NCBI GenBank assembly: GCA_024760905.1
Contig: CM045737.1
Coordinates: forward strand, 10,048,726 to 10,112,725
Length of the DNA stretch: 64,000 nucleotides
Source: Plotosus lineatus
Lineage: Eukaryota > Chordata > Actinopteri > Siluriformes > Plotosidae
Reading direction: 5' to 3'
A program made the position numbers and the translations under genes. The number at the start of each line of letters is the position of its first letter. Position 1 is the stretch's first letter. Positions 11,640 to 23,324 of the stretch are shown piece by piece. A model generated the notes under the pieces. That model had not been told where the DNA came from and made no database searches. It saw only the letters and a list, made by a program, of their open reading frames with translations.

Positions 11640-12274
11640 TTAAAAAATAAACTGCTTTTTCTCTTTGATATGATTATATTGCAGGAGAATTTACATACAT
11701 TCATCAAAACCTACACACTTGTATATCTCTACTTTAAAAAAAACAACAACAGCAGGACGCAGTGTGTCGATGCGAGTGTCCTGGAAGTTTCTTTCGTGAT
11801 GACTGAATTCATCTATTAGGAAAATCTTAGCTGTTTGTCAAGAATGATGTCTTTGGCTTGCTCCGCGGCGCTGGGGACACACGGCAAGCCGCAAACTCTG
11901 TCAGAAACATGTGAGGGGGTTCGTGTGGCCCGGTTGGTTAACATCTGTGTTTGTGTATGTGTGTTGCTATGCTGCAGTCTCTCTTGGCACGTATATGATT
12001 CATTATTTTGTTTGTGTGTGTGTAGCACTGTGAGTATTTGGTGGTCGGTGGCGCGCTGAATATGCAGCTGCATGTGATGAAGTCTCTCTGCAGGAAAACG
12101 GATTAACCTGCCTCAAAAGTAATGACCTCAGAAAATTTGCGTGTGCATTTACTTACTGTAATTTTAAAATCGGTTATGATACTGAAAAAGTTCCAGATAA
12201 TGTAATATTTAGAAGACTGTTTTGTTTATAGTCCTGCAGTGGATTGGCGGAGAGTTGTTTGAGATCGGTTACAG
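11640..12274. other. Gene-free stretch
   Basis: No transposon end or exon is recognised. Short TG-rich runs near 11950 and 12010. Confidence 0.45.
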
Positions 12275-12486
12275 CAGGGGTGTCCAATCATTTTTGCAAA
12301 GGGCCGGTGTGGGCGCAGATTTTCATCCAAGCAGTAGCTACACCTTCCACCTGCTTTAATCACCGTTCATTAAAAAAAAAAAAAAAAAAAAACTAGATTG
12401 CACATTAGCATTAGTGTTTCAATTCTGAAGTGGGACCATCTTGGTGCGATCAACTTGCTTTAAGTCTTAAGATTGGACCCTCCCTG
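12275..12486. mobile_element. hAT-like MITE, 212 bp
   Basis: The ends CAGGGGTGTCCAATC and GATTGGACCCTCCCTG are imperfect inverted repeats. The element is bracketed by a perfect 8-bp duplication, GGTTACAG, at 12267-12274 and 12487-12494, diagnostic of the hAT superfamily. It has a poly-A run near 12371 and no coding capacity. Confidence 0.88.
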
Positions 12487-12519
12487 GGTTACAGGCTCCC
12501 TGCAGCCCTATAGTGTGTT

Positions 12520-12605
12520 ATAGTAGTTTGGGTGCTGGGCTCATGATCAAGAAGTTGTAGGTTCCAATTCCTGTTAGCCCCCCATGCTAACACCCCTCTG
12601 AACCA
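12520..12605 (+). mobile_element. tRNA-like SINE head fragment
   Basis: GGTGCTGGGCTCATGATCAA then GTAGGTTCCAATTCCTG resemble A and B boxes. It lies directly beside the RTE 3' end. Confidence 0.5.
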
Positions 12606-12660
12606 TCTTATGTGTGCCTCTGGCTACCTCTTCTTCTTCTTTTACTTTCGGCTGCTCCCT

Positions 12661-14178
12661 TCAGGGGTCGCCACAGCAAATCATCCGCCTCCAGCTCACC
12701 CTGTCCTCGGCATCTTCTTTTCTGACTCCAATGACCTTCATGTCTTCCTTCACCACATCTATAAATCTCTTCTTTGGTCTTCCTCGAGGCCCTCTGCCTG
12801 GTAGTTCCAACCTCAGCATCCTACTGCCAATATACTCACTATCCCTCCTCTGTAGTCCAAACCATCTCAATCTAGCCTCTCTGACTTTGTCTCCAAAACA
12901 TCTTACATGGGCTGTCCCTCTGATATACTCATTTCTGATCCTATCCATCCTCGTTACTCCCAAAGAGAACCTCAACATTTTCATCTCCGCTACCTCCAGC
13001 TCTGCCTCCTGTCTTTTCCTCAGCGCCACTGTTTCTAAGCCATACAACATCGCTGGCCTCACCACCGTCTTGTACACTTTTCCCTTCATTCTTGCTGACA
13101 CTCTCCTATCGTACATCACACCGGACACTTTTCTCCAACCATTCCAGCCTGCCTGTACACGCTTCTTCACCTCTTTTCCACACTCTCCATTGCTCTGGAT
13201 TGTTGAGCCTAAGTACTTAAAATCCTCCACCTTTCTTATCTCGGCTCCCTGTAACATCACCGTTCCTCCTGGGTCCTTCTCATTCACACACATGTATTCT
13301 GATTTTCTGAGGCTAACCTTCATTCCTCTCCTTTCCAGGGCATACCTCCACCTCTCTAGATTTTCCTGCACTTGTTCTCTGCTCTCACTACAGATCACAA
13401 TGTCATCTGCAAACATCATAGTCCATGGAGATTCTTGTCTCACCTCGTCTGTCAGCCTGTCCATCACCATAGCAAACAAGAAGGGGCTCAGAGCTGACCC
13501 TTGATGCAGTCCCACCTCCACCTTGAACTCTTCTGTAACACCGACAGCACACCTCACCACTGTCTTACATCTCTCATACATGTCCTGCACCACTCTAACA
13601 TACTTCTCTGCCACTCCAGACTTCCTCATGCAATACCACAGTTCTTCTCTTGGCACCCTGTCATATGCTTTTTCCAGATCCACAAAGGCACAATGTAGCT
13701 CCCTCTGACCTTCTCTGTACTTCTCTATTAACATCCTCAAAGCAAACACTGCATCTGTGGTGCTCTTTCTTGGCATGAAACCAAACTGTTGTTCACAAAT
13801 GCTGACCTCTGCCCTTAGTCTAGCTTCCACTATTCTTTCCCATAACTTCATCGTATGGCTCATCAACTTTATCCCTCTGGAGTTGCCACAACTCTGCACG
13901 TCTCCCTTGTTCTTAAAAATGGGCACCAGCACACTTCTCCTCCACTCCTCTGGCATCTGCTCACTCTCTAGGACCTTGTTGGATGTTCTTGTCAGAAAAT
14001 CTACTGCTACCTCCCCTAGACACTTCCATACCTCCACAGGTATGTCATCAGGACCAACTGCCTTTCCATTCTTCATCCTCTTCAATGCCCTTCTCACTTC
14101 ACCCTTACTGATCTTTGCTACATCCTGCTCATCAATGGTCACCTCTTCTACTCTTTTTTTCTCTCTCATTTTCCTCAT
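12661..14178 (-). pseudogene. RTE reverse transcriptase, 505-residue intact segment
   Basis: All main RT motifs are present in order: KNGKAVGPDDIPVEVWK (about 36-52), NSRGIKL (99-105), AFVDLEKAYDRV (164-175), GLHQGSALSPFLFA (223-236) and the catalytic FADDIV (256-261). A thumb and C-terminal region (LYGLETVALRKRQ, RLRWFG.QRRDSEYIG) runs to a GDP ending. The RT segment itself has no stop. It is cut off from the upstream linker by a frame change at 14132-14178, so the element is probably not autonomous now. Confidence 0.92.
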
Positions 14179-14788
14179 TCATCAGCTCTTCAAAGTACTC
14201 TTTCCATCTTCCCAGCACACTTCTGTCATCAGTCAATACATTTCCCTCGCTGTCATTTATCAATCTAACTTGCTGAACGTCCTTCCCATCTCTATTTCTC
14301 TGCTGTGCCAATCTGTATGGATCATTTTCTCCCTCTTTACTGTCCAACCTATCATACAAGTCATCATACGCCCTCTGTTTGGCCTTGGCCACTGCTACTT
14401 TCGCCTTACGCTGTGTCTCCCTGTACTCCTGTTTACTCTCTTCGGTCCTCTCAATGTCCCACTTCTTCTTAGCTAACCTCTTCCTTTGTACACACTCCTG
14501 CACTTCCTCATTCCACCACCAAGTCTCCTTATCTACTTTCCTTCCAGAGGACACACCAAGTACTCTCCTACCTGTGTCCCTGATCACATTTGCTGTGGTT
14601 GTCCAGTCATTTGGAAGCACTTCCTTACCACCCAAAGCCTGTTTCAACTCCTCTTTGAAGACAACACGACACTCTTCCTTTTTCAGCTTCCACCACTTTG
14701 TCTTCTGCTCTGCCTTTGCCTTCCTCACCTTCCTCACCATCAGCGTCATCCTGCATACCACCATCCTATGCTGTTTGGCAACACTCAC
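14132..14788 (-). pseudogene. RTE linker region between endonuclease and RT
   Basis: It encodes 218 residues rich in Lys, Arg and Glu, including TWWWNEEVQECVQRKRLAKK and RWKEYFEELMNEENER. The latter is the usual segment just before the RT domain in this clade. It is out of frame with both neighbours, so it is one part of a single broken ORF and not a separate gene. Confidence 0.88.
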
Positions 14789-15654
14789 CTGCTACTACTT
14801 TGCAGTCACTGACTTCCTTCAAATTACATCGCCTACACAAGATGTAGTCTACCTGTGTGCTCCTACCTCCGCTTTTATAAGTCACCCTATGCTCCTGTCT
14901 CTTCTGGAAGAAAGTATTCACCACAGCCATTTCCATCCTTTTTGCCAAATCTATCAACATCTGTCCTTCTGCGTTCCTGTCCTGGATACCAAACCTACCC
15001 ATCACTTCCTCGTCCCCTCTGTTGCCTGCACCAACATGTCCATTGAAGTCTGCACCAATGACCACTCTTTCACCTCTGGGGGTACTCTGCATCACTTCAT
15101 CTAAGTCACTCCAGAGTCTCTCCTTTTCTTCTAGCTCACATCCTGCCTGTGGTGCATAAGCACTAACAACATTGAGCATTACACTTTCAATTTCTAACTT
15201 GAGACTTATCACTCTGTCTCACTCTTTTCACTTTTAGAACATTCCTGACAAACCCCTCGTTCAAGATGACTCCTACTCCATTTCTCTTCCCATCCACACC
15301 ATGATAAAACAGCTTAAACCCTGCTCCTAAGCTTTTAGCTTTGCTACCTTTCCACCTGGTCTCCTGAACACACAGTATGTCCACCTTCCTCCTCTGCATC
15401 ATGTCAGCCAGCTGTCTACCTTTTCTTTGCATAGTTCCAACATTCAAAGTCCCCACTCTCAGTCCTAGACTCATGCCTTTCCTCTTCTCTCTCTGCCTAC
15501 GGACACGCCTCCCACCTCTCCTTCTTCGACGTCTTCGACCAACAGTAGTCCAATTTCCATCAGCACCCTGTTGATTGACAGCACTGATGGCGGTCGTTGT
15601 TAACCCTGGCCTCGACCGATCCGGTATGGGGGTAATACTTCTGATTTGCATCAT
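14766..15654 (-). pseudogene. RTE endonuclease domain, one frameshift
   Basis: The first frame (15654-15187) encodes a basic RRRRRRRGG segment, GTLNVGTM and CVQETRWKG (the catalytic-Glu motif QETRW). The second (15212-14766) encodes VVSAYAPQAG, VVIGADFNGHVGAG (the Asp/Asn motif) and STQVDYILC. These are exonuclease-endonuclease-phosphatase-fold motifs, in order, of the LINE endonuclease that nicks target DNA. The two frames overlap at about 15187-15212, marking a single indel. A second frame change near 14770-14788 leads into the linker, where KQHRMVVCRM carries the conserved His. Confidence 0.9.
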
Positions 15655-15659
15655 AAAAC

Positions 15660-17090
15660 CTCACAGTGTTAAATACCAGTGAAAATACCGGCAGGGTAAC
15701 GTCCATCCAGGAGTTGACCCAGTTGCTTCATGCTACAGAAACCAGAAAAAGGTCTGGCTGTGATAAGCCTCTTGGCTTGGGTGTAAAAAAAAAAAAAGCA
15801 CAACAGACTTGCCTTACGAAACCGCGACCGTAGTAAGCTGTTCGGAAAATGAATGGATGACTGTTTGGTTTGGTCGTTTGCTTGTTTATTCATTCATTCT
15901 CTCTTTTTTTTTTAAAAATCCTGATGGATTATGTTCCAACCAAGACTCCACCAGAAGTCATCGATTGGGTTATTCATCCTAACCACATTTTAAACAGAGC
16001 CCCTGCAGGATTGCTGTAATGAAGACCCCTTGTTATGCTGCCATTGGTTGTTTATACCAAACCAAACACAGCTGGCATGCTGGGTGTGTGGTGTTAGGGG
16101 TGTGGCATGTAAAACAACAGTGCATCAGCATCTTTATGCAAATAAATATACAAAGACCCCAAGTGTGCCACTTTTGCTTTAGGAACAGCATGAGCAAGTG
16201 ATAGTTGTGGTTGGTTTTCTGTAGTGAAGTACATTGGCTCAGCAAGTTGACAGCAAACCGTTTCTTCAGAAATGTTCACACCTCCTCCTGGAATGTTGCA
16301 CCCATAATGCCACACTGCTGTTCTGGCAAGTGTGCTTTCCCTTTTATATCGACAGAACAGCAATAAATTCCCACCCCCTGGGCTTGCATGATTTATCCAT
16401 GGTGTAATAAAAGCACCTTATATATAGGTGTAAAGAGGACTGTCAAAATAAAAAAGGGACAAAAAGCAGCTCTGAGCATGATGTTACCACATCCAGGTTT
16501 CGCTGAGTGACGCGTCTATGAAGTAAGGTGTCTCAATTAATGCTAAGTGAAAGAGCGCTGTAGCGGAATGAGCGTTGAGTCTGAAACAGCCGGAATTACT
16601 TCATAGTAGGTGACAGCAGGTCAATGACTGTGTTATCTTGTATGTGAGCAGAACCCTTGCACGGGAATATCTGAGAGTCGGGGACGACATGGAGAATTAG
16701 GAGAGTGTGGCGTACGTTTCTGGAAAGTTTGTTCATGTGGATTTTTGCTGTGAATAAATTCAGTACCAATTACCCCACCCAACCCCCTTTTCTTGGCCAC
16801 GGTGTTCGTTTTCAAATTTCCGTTACCCATATTTGTGACAAACTGCCTCCTAAATCTGCCAGAATGGCAGTAATCCCAGCCATAGTTCTCACATAGCATG
16901 CCAAACAGACACAACACAGAATTTATTTGATTTCCTCTGATCACTTCTTCATTGTGGATGAATGGAGTTGTCATACAGTATGAGTCATACGTTTCTGTTC
17001 ACAATAACAATACTGTGTGAGTGGAGAAACAATTGTTAGTTATTTTATGTCGCTCTTTCGTAGAACATGAACTAGACCTATATTTTATGG
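15660..17090. other. Gene-free stretch
   Basis: No exon, transposon end or RNA gene is recognised. It is mostly unique-looking sequence with short A/T runs. Confidence 0.45.
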
Positions 17091-17098
17091 CTCTAAAC

Positions 17099-17686
17099 CA
17101 GTGCTTCTCAAATAGTGAAGCACAACCACGGTATGATGCTGGGGGGGAGGGGGGGGGTACTGGGTAGTGTATGACTCCGGGGAACATGCTTTTCTGGAAT
17201 AGTGTACTAGAATTAAGTGTAATTGCACCTCCACTCCAGAAGTTGGCAGTGGCGCTCTTATTGTTACGCAATGGTGTGGTGTTTTTTTGCACGGGCAAAT
17301 GATATGAAGTGCAGTAAACAACCCCTCAAGAAACAACATGGAAAAATTTCAAACAGGAAAAAGAGAAAGGTGGAGAGAGAGATGGAGATATTAAGACAAA
17401 TAAGATTAATGAGTTTAAATAAGGATGTATTTTTTTATTTCAGGCACATTGGTGCACTTTAAATCTTTTCTGTTACAGATTAAAAAACAATGTTCAAGTT
17501 TTTCTTTATTGTAAGTTGTACTATATTTCTTTCTTTTTTGTTTTTAATGTTAATTAAATATACAATGTTACACAGAGATGTACTAATAACCTTAAAGACA
17601 AATAATAGTGTTTTTAGTCGCATGGGGGGGTGGGGGGGGGGTTTCCTCCTAGAGGGTGCGTCACAGAAAATAATTGAGCAGCACTG
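17099..17686. mobile_element. hAT-like element, copy 1 (588 bp)
   Basis: It starts CAGTGCTTCTCAAATAGTG and ends ATTGAGCAGCACTG, the CAGTG(G/C)TTCTCAA ends of hAT/Charlie-like elements. A perfect 8-bp duplication, CTCTAAAC, sits at 17091-17098 and 17687-17694. The body (AACATGCTTTTCTGGAATA, GTAATTGCACCTCCACTCCA, AACCCCTCAAGAAACAAC) is repeated in the copy at 48189. No transposase frame remains. Confidence 0.92.
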
Positions 17687-17699
17687 CTCTAAACACAAA

Positions 17700-17940
17700 A
17701 AAGTTTAATTTTTATCAAACTTGTCAGTTTTTCTCTGCTCCCTGTGTCCATGTCTGTACTGTTGGTCACCATTGTGACTGATGATGGTTTATGGTGTGCG
17801 TGCTGGGTTTGCATTCTCCAGATCACAGTGCTTGGGGCACAATTCACTGACACCTGCATACAAGTGAAAGTAATGGTTTAGGATGAAACTTTAGCTGATA
17901 CTATTTTGAAGGGGGGGGGGGGTAATTTTTTTTTTATATA
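17700..17940. other. Short unannotated gap
   Basis: Single-copy-looking sequence with a poly-G run near 17910. Confidence 0.4.
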
Positions 17941-18755
17941 CAGTGACACCTCACGAAATTAATCCGTTCCAGAGCCTTTTTCTTGACCTGGATTTTTCGT
18001 AAATTGAAACACATTTTACATGTAAAACGTGTGATTTGTGCCGAGGCCCCCAATACTACCCCCTTAAACCCTTTAAAAATGATAAAATTATACCTTTTAA
18101 GACCTCCTCCTTCAATATCATACCGATGGTAGATGGGTTTGACCATATTCCTTTGGGATATCACTCAACCACATGCCACAACTGTTTCTTCTCACGCGCA
18201 CACATGCACGCACGTGTGTGTGTGTGTGTGTGCGTGTGTGTTGACCATGTCTTCTTAGCGGAGTTATAATCTTACAAATTTTATGGAAGGTGAAAAGCCT
18301 GAGTCAAGAAATAAAGCATGAAACAACAGAACCTCTGTCCTTTACATGAAAAGCATTATGGGAGATGCAGCTCCATAATAGCCAATGGGAGGGAGCTGCA
18401 TCATCCCTTCTAGCCAATGGGAGGCCAGCGTGGCGGGATGTTGGGAGAGAGCCAATGGGAGGGAGCTGTGTCATCCCTCCTAGCCAATGGGAGGCCAGCG
18501 GGGTGGAATGTTGGGAGATAGGCAATGGGAGGTAGCTGCATCATCCCTCCTAGCCAATGGGAGCCAGCAGGGTGGAATATTTGAACATCATTGATGGGAG
18601 AGCAGCTCGTGCATTGTTTGATTGTTTGAATGGCGCGTTTGGCACGTTTCGTAAGGAGAATTTGTTTCGTATACAGAAACAAAAAATTTTGGAAAATGTT
18701 TTTCGTAACCTGGATGTTTCATTTGCTGGGACTATTGTAAGGTGAGGCACCACTG
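17941..18755. mobile_element. Tigger-like element, family F, with about 3 copies of the 70-bp unit
   Basis: It starts CAGTGACACCTCACGAAATT and ends AAGGTGAGGCACCACTG, both at TA. Positions 18378-18590 hold about three repeats of AGCCAATGGGAGGGAGCTGC plus TCATCCCTCCTAGCCAATGG in reverse orientation to the 59151 array. Confidence 0.85.
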
Positions 18756-18759
18756 TATC

Positions 18760-19365
18760 TGGTAAGCAAAGGGGTCCCTTTAGACTAAAGAGAACCTGAT
18801 GATGAACATACTTTTAGTTCCACTTGAACTAATTTTGGTTTTGGAAACTACGAAAATTCGCACATTAATAACACGAACTTCAGAACGGCCTGATGCTATT
18901 CTCACACTCTATTTTTTTCCTCCAAACTGAAATGAATAGTTTGCGCGCCTATTAAAGCCTTTGCACTCATTTAGCACATTTCGTTCCAGTTTTGTTGAAG
19001 CCTAATGCTTTGTGTTTCTCCATCTCTTAGCCAGAACTTGTGCCCCATTCACAAGGCTCCAGTTTATTTCCTCAGATCTTTTGCCAACTGTGCACATTAA
19101 CACGGGCTCGTTTGGCAGTGGCTCGTTCCTTTAGCGTGTTGAGCCTTTAATTTGACTTTTCAAGGCGAAGGTTATGCTGAAGACTTGAGGGGCATTCTAA
19201 CAGCCGGCATACTGCTAAGATTACTTAAGCCTGGAGTGTGTACCTCGTTTTATAGTTTTGTTTGTTTTTGTTTTATTATAGGAGCTTGCAAGTTGTGGCT
19301 GGAACAAAAAAGAGAAGCACAGTTCAGCTCCGAATGCTGTGGCTTTTACACGAAGGTTTAACCAG

Positions 19366-19409
<44 letters not shown>

Positions 19410-20208
19410 CTGTTTTCTTCGAATTTTCTCTTGTGTAACTCAACGCCAGACGAACGGGGAGTTCGAAGGAGTCTGATTTATCTCCTTGGCCAGGTGTGTG
19501 ATTGGAAAATAACATCATTGGCATTTTTTTCTCATTTGTGTACCATGTTGAGGAAGCCCAACCCCCCTTTTTTTTTTTTTTTTTTTTTTTCCATGATAAC
19601 ATACTGCATGTGATGTACGAACAAGCTGACAGGTCCTAATCTCTGAGGTTGTATGGAAGGGATCAGGTCAGTGCTCCTCAGGAAACTGCGCTGCTTATAT
19701 ACTCAGTTTGACCAAATCTTTGGCTTCTGCAGAAGATCGACAGCAGGAATCCCTTCCATGCTTCTCACCGAAGTTAAGAGCTTATTTGTTCCTTTGACCC
19801 AAAAAGGAAACCAAATAAACCTTACACCTTGTAGGTAGGACTTCATACTGCAATTATAGGTCTTAAGATTTGGATTGCCAGGAAAAATGGGGGGGGGGGA
19901 CATTATTAGTAAAGTGTGTTAGTTTTTATTGGCTACTGGCTCAGCGCAGAGGTTCAGGGTTCCCGGGTCGAGTGTTTAAGAAAGGTCCACATGTCCATAA
20001 ATACACCTATAAAATGACTTTATTATACCTCGCTTAATATCGCCTGCAATAACCCCTTGGCTCTGTATGGACACACTCAAATGCAAACATAACTATGCTC
20101 CAATACACACACAAACACACACACACACATGTGTAATGAATATTTCTCACAACCTCAGTCGATTATCCAGGGACAGATGTTAGAAATTAGAATTTTTACC
20201 TGTTTAAA
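18760..20208. other. Gene-free stretch
   Basis: A (CA)n at 19370-19403, a poly-T at 19567-19590 and a poly-G at 19890 are present. No exon or transposon is recognised. Confidence 0.45.
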
Positions 20209-20220
20209 AGATTTGCATGA

Positions 20221-20548
20221 GGCAGTGGTGGTCTGGTGGTAAAGGGTGCTGGATTGCTGATCCTAAGGTTGGGGGTTCAAGTCCCACTCTACGCAAGGTT
20301 TTTAACCCCCCCGTGCAGCTAACTGGGTTATCTAAGGCCGGCCATGTTTCTCACTGTCGAGAGGTTCATGTAAAATAACCATTGCAGACTCTCGGCAAGC
20401 CGTCAGCGTGTTTCTGTCCCTCGCTAAAGGGTTGTGTCAGGAAGGGCATCCGACATAAAAACCTATGCCAAATCAAACATGCCAATCAAATGATTCGCTG
20501 TGGCGACCCCTGAGAAAGGAAACAAGCCAAAAGGAAAAAAAGACGACC
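20221..20548 (+). mobile_element. RTE-tailed tRNA SINE, full length
   Basis: The head GGCAGTGGTGGTCTGGTGGT is an A box and GGTTGGGGGTTCAAGTCCC a B box. The body has CAGCTAACTGGGTTATCTAA and GAGAGGTTCATGTAAAATAA. The tail AATGATTCGCTGTGGCGACC then CTGAGAAAGGAAACAAGCCA matches the 3' end of the RTE LINE at 12629. GATTTGCAT(G/A)A flanks it at about 20210-20220 and, beyond a hAT insertion, at 20920-20930. This is the reference copy for the family in the window. Confidence 0.9.
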
Positions 20549-20556
20549 CCCTAGAG

Positions 20557-20911
20557 CAGTGGTCTCCAACCTTTTTTGCACCAGGGACCAGTTTTATGTA
20601 TGAAAATGTTTCTGCGGACCGGTTAGAGTCTTAGCCCTAACCCTAACCTAACCCTAACCTCTGTAGACTTGTTTTGGTGGCTATCAGCGCAGAAAACCCC
20701 GCCTCACAACGATATGTGGTTGTAAACGGAAGAAGGGCCTTCAGTGCTTCTATGGCAATGTCAAAAACTGTAGTCTTTCGAAAGATCCAGAAGCTCAAAT
20801 TAAAAAAAAAAAAAAAATAGAATTTGCACCATGAAAGATTTTGTTTGGGGACCGGTATCAAATGAGCCATGGACCGGTACCGGTCCACGGACCGGGGGTC
20901 GGGGACCCCTG
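20557..20911. mobile_element. hAT-like MITE, 355 bp, with telomere-like insert
   Basis: The ends CAGTGGTCTCCAACC and GGTCGGGGACCCCTG are imperfect inverted repeats. The 8-bp duplication is CCCTAGAG (20549-20556) against CCTTAGAG (20912-20919), 7 of 8 matching. At about 20634-20657 it contains CCCTAACCCTAACCTAACCC, a short telomere-like tract. Confidence 0.85.
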
Positions 20912-20930
20912 CCTTAGAGGATTTGCATAA

Positions 20931-20970
20931 GGCCTGCTGGCTGAATTCGGAGACTTTTCTCTGTTGCTCT

Positions 20971-21001
<31 letters not shown>

Positions 21002-21295
21002 GTGGCCCTGTTTCTCTCCCCCTCCCTCCCCACTCATGTTTTTTCCATCTGTCGAGCTTTTTCTTGATGGATATGAACTGGGATGCATCGCCCGTTCGCA
21101 GTGTTGTAACAGCCAGAATACAGTACATAGCCAGAATGCGGACTGTAAGCGTGGGTGTTCGCTCCATGAAGAGGATTGAGAATAGGTTTGATTATTTCTA
21201 CAAGTCTGAGAGGAGAGATCGCGAGAGAGGAAACTGTTTGAATTTGTGGTGCAGAAACACATTGCAGTGTAATCCTTTTGAACTTTCCCAGCCTT
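20931..21295. other. Gene-free stretch
   Basis: CT-rich at 20970-21020. The reading frame at 20869-21369 crosses a hAT end, a CT tract and a SINE, so it is not a gene. Confidence 0.45.
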
Positions 21296-21424
21296 TGAGG
21301 GAGCTGGGGTCAGAGCCTGGAGTCAGCCATGATGCGGAAATGTGGCAGCTCGGCAGTGGTGAACCTTGAACTCATGACCTTCATCTCATGAGTAGCTCAG
21401 ATCCTAAACCACTGAGTCATCTCT
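21296..21424 (-). mobile_element. tRNA-derived SINE head
   Basis: On the - strand: CAGAGATGACTCAGTGGTTT (A-box-like) and GAAGGTCATGAGTTCAAGGT (B-box-like). The remainder of the element is not obvious. Confidence 0.65.
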
Positions 21425-21429
21425 GGAGA

Positions 21430-22620
21430 GAGAAAAGAAAGAATCTATTCATTTTCTTCCTTTAGTCATGATAAATAAGGCGTGGGCTGATGGTGAATAC
21501 ACAGATTCTTTTAAGGTTTCATACTTGACAAGTGACACTGTGTGTGTGTGTGTGTATGTGTGTGTGTAGAAGTAGCAGCAGGATTGAATGTGGTTGGACA
21601 GATGGTACACTGGTGCCAAAATTTTCCTGTCTATTTCAGAACCTTCTGAACCGTGTTGTTTAGCGCTTTCACGCACATTAGCATTGGGAATTTTATAATA
21701 AGCGGTCATGAGTATGGTCAAATGTTACGGTTTCAATATTGCGTTACTCCTTGCAGTTTTCTGATTGCTAGTTAGCTAATGCTAGGTTTCGTTCCACGTA
21801 AGGATGTCATTCTGGAATATCTCACATTACAACAGTCTTCTCAACATTCCAAAGGATGTCGAATCAGCAGAGCTACTCACAAGATGAGCAGCAAACGAAG
21901 GCTCTTTACCTAGCATTACATTAGTGCAGTGGTTTGAGAACTGGTAATAATTGTTTGGGGCAAAATTCAGGATTGGTGCTGGTTTTAATGTCCCCCCCCC
22001 CCCATGTTATGCTTTTAGTACAGAGAAGTAATTTGCATTAAAATATTAATCTGAAGATTTTTCGTTGTGAAGGATGACCGTCTTGCTTCCTTAAAAGTTT
22101 CACATTGCTCATGTCAGTCATTTTGCGGAAATGGTTTTTGTTTTACAAAAATGGCATTTTTTTTTTTTTTTGTGTGTTAAACAGTCTTATTAAAAAAAAT
22201 AATAATTTAAATGCAATTTATTAATATTTCATCAACAGTGTTGGTGCTGAAACTGCTGTAATATTATGGAGACACATAACCTTTAATAAATGTAGGTTGA
22301 ACTTAAGAGATCCATTTAAAATGAACCCCTCCCCCAAATTACTTAGAACAATGTTTCTGTTCAAATGTTGTAGTGTCCGTAACCGCGTCAACTTCCTGCT
22401 GCAATATCTGAAAAAGGATGCATCACACAGCAGTATACGTTCTCTCTATTACGTGTCATGTGAAATCTGAATACACCAGGTTTTATTTGTAAAACTTAAA
22501 ATCCGTGAAGATTTTGAAATCGCAAAAGATACAGGCACTATATTCAATAAAATTATTAAACAAATTGTAATTCTTGTCATCTTAATACTACTACTACTAC
22601 TAACAATAATAATAATAATA
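21430..22620. other. Gene-free stretch
   Basis: AT-rich with a short (GT)n at 21539, a poly-C at 22000 and a poly-T at 22158. No exon was recognised. Confidence 0.45.
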
Positions 22621-22624
22621 ACAA

Positions 22625-23058
22625 TGTGACCCTGTGATGGTCTGGCAAGCTGTCCAGGGTGTATTGTGCCCATGCTGCGAGTCAGCTGAGATGGGCTCCA
22701 GCCTCCCTGCGACCATAATTAGATTGAGTGGTTCAGAAGAGTAGGCTGCATAGCCAACAGCATACTTCTGCCTTGCGATGGCCTGGTGAGCTGTCCAGGG
22801 GGTACTCTGCCCTCACCCAGAGTTGGCTGAGATGAGCACCAGCTCCCCACAGCCCTAATTGGGATTAAGTGATTCAGAAAATGAGTGAATTGTATTTCTC
22901 ATCATCTTAATAATAATAATACCAACAACAATGTAGGCCTGAGCTGGTCTGGTGAGCTGTCCAGGGTGTACCCTGCACATGCTGTGAGTCAGCTGAGATG
23001 GGCGCCAGCCTTCCAGCGATCCTACTTAGGATAAAGCAGTTCAGAAAATGAATGAACG

Positions 23059-23060
<2 letters not shown>
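22625..23060 (+). repeat. Three successive SINE-T tail fragments
   Basis: Segments at about 22625-22742, 22755-22885 and 22930-23060 each contain GAGCTGTCCAGGG(T/G)GTA, then a CAGCTGAGATGGG(C/T)(T/G)CCAGC-like block, and end near AGTGATTCAGAAAATGA. All share one orientation and lack the tRNA head. A (GA)n follows at 23064-23099. Confidence 0.75.
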
Positions 23061-23102
<42 letters not shown>

Positions 23103-23324
23103 CCTTTCAGCTTTTTCCCTTTAATGAAGAATATATGTCTCTGTACAGGTGGCTCAGGCTTTGATGATGCAATGTTGTAATAGTCCGTCGGCTGCATAAA
23201 CCTTTCTTACTTTTGTACACAATCGGTCTTACTGTGGATCGGAGGGATTCAAATTCTTTCGAGATGGTTTTGGAACTTTTTCCAGTCTGATTAGCATCAA
23301 CAACCCTTGGAGGTCCACAGTCAT

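Larger units (their letters stand above)
12629..15657 (-). mobile_element. RTE-clade LINE, nearly complete, frameshifted
   Basis: Read on the - strand, an apurinic-like endonuclease (about 15654-14766) is followed by a linker (14788-14132), a reverse transcriptase (14178-12661) and a short 3' end. The tail is GTGGCGACCCCTGAAGGGAG then CAGCCGAAAGTAAAAGAAGA, ending in a GAA-type short repeat typical of RTE elements. The endonuclease is often annotated in fish as 'craniofacial development protein 2-like'. At least three frame changes interrupt an otherwise well-kept ORF. Confidence 0.92.

Noticed and set aside
12610..15104. Long + strand frames opposite the RTE element
   Set aside because: They are antisense shadows of the LINE ORF; the - strand carries the recognised endonuclease and RT motifs.
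20869..21369. 166-residue + strand frame
   Set aside because: It crosses the end of a hAT MITE, a CT tract and a reversed SINE, so it is not a single gene.
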